DNA of 64,000 nt from Conchocele bisecta (taxonomy: Eukaryota > Mollusca > Bivalvia > Lucinida > Thyasiridae), in the NCBI GenBank assembly GCA_029237695.1, contig CM055265.1:218477679-218541678 (forward strand), in the 5' to 3' direction. This document shows positions 55,980 through 64,000 of this stretch, piece after piece. Below the pieces are notes generated by a model. The model did no database searches, was not told the DNA's origin, and saw only the letters and a list, made by a program, of their open reading frames with translations. The number at the start of each line of letters is the position of its first letter. Position 1 is the first letter of the stretch. The position numbers and the translations under genes are program-made.

Positions 55980-56890
55980 GTATGGGTGATACAACACTAT
56001 GTACAGTATTTTGTTCACATTTTGTAGTCTTCCCCGCAAAAAGTCGTTGAAATCGATGGTCCCCTAGAACTGTGAAACGCTTTCCGATTGGCTCTTTCTG
56101 TAAATAACGTCACATGACGCTATTTTTTGCTGTAACAATGACAGCTAAATTGTTTTCGAGTGTGCATAATAATTGGCCGGTTTATTCACAATTATTATGC
56201 ACAACGAAGCTGCAATGGTTCACATAATCACATTTCATTCTAGATAGATGAATGTACATGTACGTAGTTGATGTATATCTAGTCTACATAATGCTCTTAT
56301 AAGAATGTCACTGCAGCGAAACACCTGCATATCTGTATACATTATTCATACTGTCGGGGGCCGTCGATTTCAACGACTTTTTGTGGGGATGTGCGGGGTG
56401 ACAAAACTATATGCTATATCACATGCACAATGAACTTATTAATCCAGTAAACGTCTTTGTGAGGCTGAATGGTGTATATGTTCCGATTACTATCATATTA
56501 ACAGGTTTAACAAAAATGCCTGTGTTTTAAATACGTTACTGACCGTAGATATATAGTAGAGACGATACTGACATGATACTGTGGGTGCAAACGTATGGAA
56601 TGATATAACTAAGAAATGGCGGCAATGTCAACATACCGTATGTATTATAATAAAGGCACCCTGGGCTTTCATGGGGATCAAAACGTGGAAAATAGGATAA
56701 AAATATGTTATTTTCACATACAAAAGCCATTTAAAACCAATGATTTTGGCTTTTATATGTGACAATAATATTAAAAAAATTAGCAAATTAGGAAATATTG
56801 GAGTGTGGGGGTGGGGGGGGGGGCTACTATTATAATAAATACGGTATTTTCCATGATCTGCCGTTGTAGAGAGGTTCTACTGTATTCCAG

Positions 56891-57165
56891 CGGAGGTGTG
56901 GAGGCGTCACAGCACGACGAGGACATGCAGGTCGAGGTGGCTGAGGTTCGCGCCAGCACCCACTCAAAGACTCGGCACACGTCCAAGACGGAGTCGCAGT
57001 CGTCCGTGGTCTGTGTGACAGAGTCGGACTCGGCGAACTACAGCGCAGACGATGACGAGCTGGCCCCGGCCACGCCCTCTCAGCCCGGGTTGCCCACGGT
57101 GAAGTCGACGCGCACCAGGACCTGCGTCACCCAGCCCTCCGCCCCACCGCCCGACACCGCCACCA
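56891..57165 (+). CDS. INCENP: INCENP middle-region exon, copy 2 (intact)
   Basis: 275 nt, acceptor TTCCAG, donor CCA/GTAAGG. It enters completing a Ser codon and leaves with one base. The peptide GGVEASQHDEDMQVEVAE continues VTESDSANYSADDDELAP and QPSAPPPDTATS. An alternative donor at 57190 would add eight codons (KGSKKDSR region) in the same phase. The GTAAGG site is much closer to consensus and was chosen. Confidence 0.88.
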
Positions 57166-57565
57166 GTAAGGGTAGCAAGAAAGATTCACGTACCAGGCGT
57201 CCATTTCACTAAACTTCGTACTACAATTTCTATGAATTCACTTTCCACATTAACTTGGTTCATTAATGCTACCATTTTCAGCCCACATGTAGCGCATATT
57301 AAATCTGAACAAAAATCACCAAAGATTTCCCGAAATAGGCTGCAAATGCTAACTTTCTTGTACGTTTTAGTTTTGCACTTACAAACTTCTTAGTCTTGCG
57401 AAGTTTAGTGAAACGGGCCCTTGAGATGTTACTCGTGACATATGACGCACTCAGTCTGATTTTAGTCCCAGGTCAGGCTACAGAATTGTGCTATTTGATC
57501 ATGATCGTCATTAATCCCATAAGCCCCATTTCTCCAGTCACAGTGAGATACGATGCATGTTGCAG

Positions 57566-57746
57566 GTCTCGGTGAGATAGACAGGCAGGGTACTGGCAGC
57601 TGTCGCTCGGCTGATGGTGACGCCGGGAAACGAGTGACGCGCTCCAAGATGAGGAAGCCAGCCATCCAGACACTGCCTGCATGCGACACAGGTAGCAGTG
57701 ACGATGCCTTCAGTAGCCCACAGGCGCCGGCCCCACGTGCCACAAG
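57566..57746 (+). CDS. INCENP: INCENP middle-region exon, copy 2
   Basis: 181 nt, TTGCAG acceptor, CAAG/GTAAG donor, LGEIDRQGTGSCRSADGD through SSPQAPAPRAT. Phase 1 in and 2 out agrees with neighbours. Confidence 0.88.
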
Positions 57747-57879
57747 GTAAGCTGATATATAGGGGATTCAGAGCTTGATATTATGATTACAATGATGTGC
57801 CGCCCGTCTGTAAAATCTGTGTCAATATTTTTAGCCGTTTTTTATGCCACTGGGTTTCGAAGAAACTGGTGGCATATAG

Positions 57880-58110
57880 TGTTTGGACCGTCCGTCCGTC
57901 CGTCCGTCTGTCCGTCCGTCCGTCACACTTTTCGGTTAACCACTTTGTCACAGTTTCTCAAATTTCGGTTAACCACTTTGTCACAGTTTCTCAAATATGC
58001 TGCAGGTGGCATCCGCGTTCGACAGACGCATTTCTTGTTTTATTTATTTTAGCTTTGCATTCTAGCGGCGAAAATATCCGCCAAACGAATTAGGAGTATA
58101 TGTTTTATTT
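57880..58110. repeat. Tandem-core element end, mirror copy
   Basis: GTCCGTCCGTCC microsatellite, hairpin TATGCCACTGGGTTTCG and the tandem 32-bp pair mirror those at 40620-40880. Confidence 0.78.
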
Positions 58111-59202
58111 CTCTCTGTAAATATGTCTTGAAATTTCGTTAGACATATTCATGATATTTATGGGGAGAAATACAAGAAAATATGATGATTTTTTGTCCGC
58201 TAGTTTTGCGCTATTTATAGCCCACAAGTTTCCCAGCATGCAAAGAGTTAAAAAATCCCGGCTTTTGGATTGATGACAGCCGTGCGGATGGGTGGCGGCG
58301 TCCAAGTCCAATGTAAAGTTTTCGTGTTTTGTCCATTTCTCTGTTACTGTGCCACCGAGAACCACCATGCTTCCACAATTTCATAACCAACAGGTGCCCA
58401 TCACATACCACTGTCCAACATGTGACCTTTTTTTACCTTAACATATTTTTTCCGCATAATCGACTTGGGGCATTTCCAGAATTTTTGGTATGGGGGGGTT
58501 GGACGTCATCCGATTTAAATTTGGATGGGTGATGGGGGTGTTCCAACAAATGAATTTTGTGCATGGTGGGGTTTTCAAAAAAATGAATTTTGTGCATGGT
58601 GGGGTTTTCTAAAATTGAAATGTGTGCATCGTGGGTCTATCATCCTAGGGTGAAATAAATCAAGGTGGCTATTTAGCAGGTGAAATAAATAAAATAAATA
58701 TGGGATCAGAATAAAAAAAGTTTCCGTTGTATTTGATTTAAATCGTCCCGGGTCCGAGTTGACATGGGCCGACTTGACGGTATCTTTTTTTCGGAATTAC
58801 GGTGGTTTCGCTACCTGCGTGTTTGCTATTTGTACATTTCGCACCTCGTACACTTTCGTGGGTATCGAAACCTCCTTAGGAAAAGGTGCGAAACCTCTAA
58901 GCGCGAAACTGCAGGGTAGCGAATTCTCCGTCAGCCTCTTTCTGTTTGCGCAAGCGCACTATCGTCAAAGCAGCCATGTACAAAAAGTGTACGTGCTGCG
59001 AGTTGGCGAATTGGGGCGAATCATTGTGTTACTACTTTGTACATCGACACAATGACTCGGCAATATACGACGAATCACTGTGTTGCTACTTTGTACATAG
59101 TGTGATTGAATGGAGTCGACCGTACATTCCATCACGTTACACCCTATATTTAGTTCAGCCGAATAAACATGTTTTGTAGATGTGTTTACATAGAGTAGAC
59201 TA

Positions 59203-59905
59203 CAGTAGAAATTCGATAACTAGAACAGGTCTGGCTCGAACACCATGGAAAACTCGAACTGGTTCGACAGTCCCAGCAAATTTCCTATATAATTCATGTA
59301 ATAAAATACCTTAAACTCGAACTATGAATTACTCGAACAGTCGAACCTGTGGATTAGTCCCGTGGACGGTCATACAGTGGTAATTACCGCTAATAACTCG
59401 AACAGGTAAGTCTGTGATCAGCTGTTTGTCTAACGAGGTGCGAATTCCACCATTGCGGGCGGTCGCGTTGAGTAGTTTCCCTTGATCATGGAATTCTTCA
59501 GGCGTTAATTTATAGTGTTTATAATTGTATACTGACATTGTTTCGTTTATATTTTCCGTTTGTATATTTATTCCAACCACTGTGCTATGTGCTATTTTTA
59601 GACACTGGGAATACCAGTATTATGTATAGACGCAAAGCGGAACATAGCGGTTTATTTGACGTATAATTACATGTAAATATTGAATAAAACAGCAACTTTA
59701 CAATTGTATTTGTTATTTTTCATTTCTCCCTCCAAATGTAATGCATATACAATGGCATGTCACATCGGTCATCTCATATATTCACATAAGTGATTTTATT
59801 GACTGAATGTGACAGTACATTTTTGAAACTTCATTCCCTCGAACTATGCATCGCTCGAACTCAAACTCGATTCCGTTGCCGGTTCGAGCGATCGAAGTTC
59901 TACTG
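59203..59905. mobile_element. 703-bp TA-inserted element, copy 2 only
   Basis: Ends CAGTAGAAATTCGATAACT and the inverse of CAGTAGAACTTCGATCGCTC, with CTCGAAC words near both ends, flanked by TA on each side. The other arm has the single TA at 38614-38615 within an otherwise identical flank. TA duplication and CAGTAGAA-type ends fit a Tc1/mariner-pogo-type non-autonomous element. An 83-codon minus frame (59329-59580) has no recognised domain. Confidence 0.9.
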
Positions 59906-60519
59906 TAGTTGCTTGGATAATGAAACTGACCATGCCATGATGGTCTACACTGAACATAATTTTAGCAGATAACAATGTGACCCGCCCTGACTAAAATTTA
60001 TAACAAGTATTCTCCCTGTCCCATCATGCATGTATGTTTCGCCTCCCAATGCAAGCTGATGTATTGTAGAAACTGAAACTGAAAGTAAGCCTAAATGCAT
60101 GTCTGTTCACAGTAGCTCATACATTTCATTTTGTTTACTTGCCGCGAACGAACGTAAATTGTACGCCTCTAATGGTTTGTTTTTTCCAGTTCACAACCTT
60201 AAAATTAATTTCTATGTCACGAAAGAACGATAATTAGCATTCCTTCGAGGCTTCGAAAAGTAATGTAATTGTAGTATTAACTGTATAAATGATGTTTTTT
60301 TTTGCCGATGTGTGTTCAATCTAAGGGATGCTAGTTTTTGTTTCTTTGCCGACGCAGTGTAGAAATTAATTCCGTTTCTTCTTGTCTACGGCTCCAAGAC
60401 GAAAAACAATTGAAGTCGCTGTGTAAAAAATGTGTATAATACAGTATTATAATCACGTTTTGCAATCGATGGTTATTGATTTATTTTATGTAAATTATCG
60501 CGTCGACATGGCGATTCTT

Positions 60520-60800
60520 TTATTTTCCCCAGCGGAATCCCTGTTATACATGTACTGACTTCTTGTTGCAAGTATTATTTTAAATTGAAATGGATTATGT
60601 TGCCAATTTTTCCTAATTGTAGCATATTTTTTCAGGGGAAAATGTGATCTATTTAATGCTAAATATACCTCAGAATGAAGCACAGAGCATCTAGAATTGA
60701 ACAAAAATTTGGGGGGGGGGGGGGCATGCCCCCAGACCCCCCTAGCAAATCGCAGCGCAATCCGCTGCTCAAATAAATTTTCAGGATTGGGGATAGTGTT
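60520..60800. other. Arm-specific sequence replacement
   Basis: After the shared CAGCGGAATCCCTG terminus (about 60528-60542) and TAAATATACCTCAGAATGAAG, this arm has a G-run and GGGGGCATGCCCCC palindrome (60712-60735) where the left arm has unrelated sequence (37545-37580). It is probably a small insertion or gene-conversion difference. No gene. Confidence 0.55.
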
Positions 60801-61559
60801 CCACTCTCATGCCTGAGGTCATATAGAGACGGGAACACAGTCCCATCCGACAGACCAGTGGGATGAATATACTATGAACAGGGCCGTAGCCACGTTGAGG
60901 CGAACCAATGCAGTTGCCTCGGTAGAAATTTTGCTGATTTTTTTTTATGATGCGGGTCGCGCTGTATACACGTTTCATAAGATTTGCCTCGGTAGATTTT
61001 TACCTCTGGCTACGGCCCTGATGAAAGTATATTTTTGATGCATAAGGCAATGTTTGAACCCACTAGCCCACAACCCATCCCTTATAAATGAAGGAAATAA
61101 ATGCCCCTAACGAGCGACCATACATACTTGGAATAACAGCTGATGTAACGGCGGTAAACTGAAATGGTGTACGTGACAATTGACATTTACGTTCCAACAA
61201 GATTTTCACGATGTGTAATCGATCGTATGTGGCAAGGGAAAATGAATAATTATGGGGGTTGGGGCAAATGAAAATAATTCAATTGTGTGGGTGGTGGGGT
61301 GAAGTGATAATTCAAAAGCATGGGTGGTGTGGGTGAAGCAATAATTCAAATGCATGGGTGGTGGGGTATTAAATTATTTTTTTTGTATGGGTGGTGGGTA
61401 AAAAAAACTGCCTTCCAACCCCCCCCCCCCCCCCCCCCCATACCATTAATTCTGGAAAAGCCCTTAGCCAATTTTGCTGAGTCCGCATGAGGAAAGCGAG
61501 ACATAGTGATCATAATGATATCCGGGTTTCCGTGCGTCCGTGCGGGTACAGGGTACTTA

Positions 61560-61705
61560 TGTGGCTAGCCCCACAGGGTTATGGACTTAGTAAAGGATAG
61601 GGTTGGTTACAATTAGCCACTTAAAAAATCCTTTTATGTGGCTAAAAATCGTTTTATGTGGCTAATATTTAACATGTGATAAGCCACATAAGTATCCATT
61701 TGTAA
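61560..61705. repeat. Word-array insert, mirror of 36658-36803
   Basis: GGGTACTTATGTGGCT at the left and AGCCACATAAGTATCC at the right, with the same internal words. Its presence in both arms shows that the insertion predates their divergence. Confidence 0.85.
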
Positions 61706-61975
61706 GAACGTGCGTCCGTGCGTCCGTGCGTCCGTGTGCCCGTGCGTCCAAAATCTGCGTTAAAGTTTTTAAATAGCTTTTATCTCTGCAGGCATCATTA
61801 TTAGTCATCATCCATCAATAAATGTAAATCCATCAATTAAATTTCCACACGATCCTAAATTTGCACTTACAAACATTTTAGTCGTAAAATTACCTTGGAA
61901 TATGGCAGAATTAACCACCATTGTAGGGCATTTTCCCATCTATGTTGTGACTATACACTCCTATTGGCCGTCTAG

Positions 61976-62119
61976 GACAAAGACTCGGAAACGTCAGCAT
62001 GAGGCGGGCTCGGACCCAGAGACCCGGCTGCCCAAACGCTCGTGCACAGACTCGGACCTGGAGCCACACACGCCCACTAACATGACGCCCACCAACCGGC
62101 GGAAAACTGACGAAGACGA
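61976..62119 (+). CDS. INCENP: INCENP exon with extra MTPTN, copy 2
   Basis: 144 nt against 129 in copy 1. TCTAG acceptor, GA/GTATGT donor, phase 2 in and 2 out. It reads LEPHTPTNMTPTNRRKT, a duplicated PTN-type unit of five codons, in frame. Confidence 0.9.
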
Positions 62120-62958
62120 GTATGTTACCACAAATCTTGATCTCTTGTTACTGTGAAACCTCTCTAAACCGGGTGTTTGTTTAGAGATGTTCCACTGTAA
62201 TGCAGGCATTTGATCATTCTGAGCCATAGATGTATGCTATGCTATCATGTACATACATTATCCCCCGAGATAAATGACCCAAGAAACCCGTCAAAAATAA
62301 GATCACAGATGTTTTTGTAATGTCCTGTTTAGAGGGGGAACATCACAAAAACATCTGTCCTGTATATAACATCGCGAGCATGTTCTCGGTTCTGCTAGAA
62401 AGCAGGAATTTGATTGGTCGAGATTATAAGATAGGAATGGACTTGAATGCTCGAAATCCAGCCGTTTGCTTGATCATACTCATGATACTGGAGCTCAGCT
62501 CTGGCTTCGCTAGACAAACTTCTTGTTAATTGAAGTACATGGTCAGAAAGTTAATATAATCACCTACTGTAGCTCTCCAAGCTCGTGATGTTATTGGTAC
62601 TGGAGAATGTCGGATATTAGGAAATGGTCAGACAATTGATATCAAATGGTTTAATAAATCATTGACATTATATCTGTTACGCTTCAAGTTGAGAGGAAAA
62701 TGCACACCAAACAAATATCATTGTTCAACTACATATTGGTGAATTTAGAATTTTTTTCTGTATTTGACGTAGGTTAGGAAAGAGGTATTATACATGCATG
62801 TTTTGCATTCTCGTCAATCATCCAACTAATGTATATACAACATGTGCTTATTCAGATGAAATAAATACTGTTTAAACCAACTCGTAGGTCAATGTTTGGT
62901 TGTCACATTTTCAACATTTCGCCGACTAAAGAGCGGGCATTGGTCACGTCTATTACAG

Positions 62959-63145
62959 TTCAAGTGATAGTGACATTCTGTCCCCGACGGGCCCACGGAC
63001 AAAGACGATGCAGCCCCACGTGCAGTCCTTCCTCAACCAACTGAAGCCCCTGAACAACCCAGTGAGGCCCGCCTCCGTGAACCGTGGCGGGCTGGTACGC
63101 TCGTTCATAGCCAGGAATAGCCCAGCACCCAAGCCCAGTCAAAAG
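62959..63145 (+). CDS. INCENP: INCENP exon with the pre-helix block, copy 2
   Basis: 187 nt, TTACAG acceptor, AAG/GTAG donor, containing SFLNQLKPLNNPVRPASV and GLVRSFIARNSPAPKP. The next (helix) exon is not found before the window end; in copy 1 it lies only 630 bp downstream. Confidence 0.93.
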
Positions 63146-63208
63146 GTAGTGTCATCCGAAAATTGAGACATATCATTAATCTAGGAGGATCTATCGTGAA
63201 AAATGTTT

Positions 63209-63764
63209 AGGGCTGTTCCAGTTAAACATACACGGCACCCGGGGACGGCAGAAAAAAGAAAATACATGCCAGGGTGTCTGTGCCTAAAAATTGCATCTAT
63301 GGGTGGGTGAGATCCAACTAAAATCACATCTATGGGTGGGTGGAGTGGGGGTTCTCACACTAAAATCACATCTATGGGTGATTTGTAGCATGCCTTCTGG
63401 TATTAAACGTCGTCATTCTTTCAAATCGCTATTCGCTATCGAAATCGAGATGCCGCATTAAAGTTGCTGTCGCCGTATCTTATTGGTAAGGTCGTATGAC
63501 ACAAATTATCATTATTTTGGTACACACCTGTAGAATAGTGTCTTAACAGAGCATACTGACCTTATCGGTGCATTGAAAGTATGAAAAAGTGTCTTTTATC
63601 CAAGAAAATCGCGGTAGTGTTTGTCTCCCAACTCAACTCGCTACTCATGAATATTCATGAGGGCCGATCAGGTGACAATGTTGTTGTTGTTGTATTCCGA
63701 TGTTCCGCCGCTTATTTTTCGGCGCACCCCTTCAAGCCACAAGACAGGAAGGGTTGTTACTCAC
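63209..63764. other. Sequence beyond the palindrome breakpoint
   Basis: It starts AGGGCTGTTCCAGTTAAAC, a MITE-like terminus, and contains three copies of AATCACATCTATGGGTG/GATTGCATCTATGGGTG (about 63285-63380). It has no counterpart in the left arm. It also contains a (TTG)n run at about 63680-63692. If the exon at 63765-63943 is real, part of this is its first intron. Confidence 0.6.
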
Positions 63765-63943
63765 CTATCCAGCAGTAGTTTCGCTACTTCAAAATCGTAA
63801 TGCAGCCCTTGTCTGCGTTTCAAGTCCCTCCACCTCCCTATCTCTGACATCAGGGCAACTCTGGATGTCGCCCTTTTTTTGTCATAGTCGATCTTCCTCC
63901 GTTTTGAAGCGGACCACGTAATTTTCGGTTTCCTGGTCGTCAT
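63765..63943 (-). CDS. Putative first coding exon, unrecognised gene
   Basis: On the minus strand an ATG at 63943 opens MTTRKPKITWSASKRRKI, then DYDKKRATSRVALMSEIG and RWRDLKRRQGLHYDFEVA up to LLLD, followed by a consensus donor AG/GTGAGT at 63764-63759. The peptide starts basic (nuclear-signal-like KRRK) and ends in an amphipathic helix. A tail of this RW..LK......EVAKLLLD type reminds me of invertebrate DNA-binding or zinc-finger proteins, but I cannot name a family. It lies antisense within what should be an INCENP intron, beyond the arm breakpoint. Exon status rests on the ATG, donor and upstream promoter-like motif. Confidence 0.5.
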
Positions 63944-63978
63944 CTGTTGTTGTTGTGTCCTCTTCCGTTTTGGTACGA

Positions 63979-63988
63979 CGCATGCGCG
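63979..63988 (-). promoter_or_regulatory. NRF1-like motif upstream of putative first exon
   Basis: CGCATGCGCG, the palindromic core bound by NRF1-type factors in TATA-less animal promoters, lies about 35 bp upstream of the ATG at 63943. Only the motif is seen; activity is inference. Confidence 0.45.
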
Positions 63989-64000
63989 GAAGTTATGAAT

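Larger units (their letters stand above)
50512..63145 (+). other. INCENP: INCENP locus, copy 2 (eight exons, intact frame)
   Basis: The second INCENP copy, on the plus strand, with the same eight 5' exons as contig 2 (1792 nt, about 597 codons) in one uninterrupted reading frame across all junctions. The helix exons do not appear in the remaining 855 bp after 63145. Because the exons, introns and most intronic repeats are collinear with copy 1, this is best read as the other haplotype. Its intact frames make it the better reference for the protein. Confidence 0.9.
50167..63208 (-). repeat. Right arm of the inverted repeat
   Basis: The reverse complement of 35138-49666. Large differences from the left arm are absence of the 47527-48931 and 39300-40158 elements, presence of 51463-51928, 52989-53493 and 59203-59905, a shorter central array, and a replaced stretch near 60690-60790. 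Similarity ends at 63208, where the left arm continues into a MITE. Confidence 0.97.

Noticed and set aside
35138..63208. Two functional INCENP paralogues in a genuine palindromic duplication
   Set aside because: Mirrored contig ends at a fixed 500-N gap, allelic-style differences with empty sites, and loss of the 5' end in both copies fit false haplotypic duplication better. It stays open until read evidence is checked.

Overview
The window looks like a bivalve mollusc nuclear genome assembly. It is AT-rich and intron-rich. It is full of mollusc-style repeats: tandem cores of about 150-170 bp followed by GGACG-type microsatellites and a terminal hairpin (resembling the oyster 'pearl' and Helentron-derived families), SINE-like elements ending in TTAAACACCAATAAAC-type tails, and many foldback MITEs. 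The host gene exons are animal-type with GT/AG borders. No bacterial, plasmid, phage or CRISPR signal is present.

The sequence consists of three contigs separated by two gaps of exactly 500 N (15430-15929 and 49667-50166), which is what a scaffolder inserts. Contig 1 (1-15429) holds a decayed L1/Tx1-like LINE (1893-5988), one clean minus-strand exon of a mitochondrial acetyl-CoA acetyltransferase (ACAT1, 6071-6184), a 29-bp AT-rich satellite in two blocks (about 7.4-10.4 and 11.05-13.4 kb), and a small unrecognised ORF with a degenerate tandem copy (13880-14640).

Contig 2 (15930-49666) carries INCENP, the scaffold of the chromosomal passenger complex, on the minus strand. Thirteen exons can be placed with compatible splice phases. 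They run from a basic N-terminal segment at 47413 through a serine/threonine-proline-rich middle to a long charged helix (34564 down to 15930), where the exon runs into the gap. The extreme N-terminus (CEN box) and the C-terminal IN-box are not visible.

Contig 3 (50167-64000) is the reverse complement of contig 2 from about 35138 to 49666. It carries the first eight INCENP exons again on the plus strand (50512-63145), all in frame. The two arms differ by point changes and by several clean presence/absence insertions: a 1.4-kb tandem-repeat element, a SINE-like retroposon, a 703-bp TA-inserted element, an 858-bp palindromic MULE-like element, and a 0.5-kb block. Both contigs stop at the same base of the same tandem repeat on either side of the gap. 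The simplest reading is that two haplotypes of one INCENP locus were scaffolded head to head as a false duplication, not a true genomic palindrome. Contig 2 has coding indels that contig 3 lacks. Beyond 63208 contig 3 departs from the palindrome and carries what looks like the promoter and first coding exon of an unrelated minus-strand gene.

The most unusual non-gene structure is a set of 'word-array' foldback elements, in which one short word recurs many times in both orientations. Two of them (33142-33278 and 36658-36803) share outer sequence and position within related host repeats but use different internal words.
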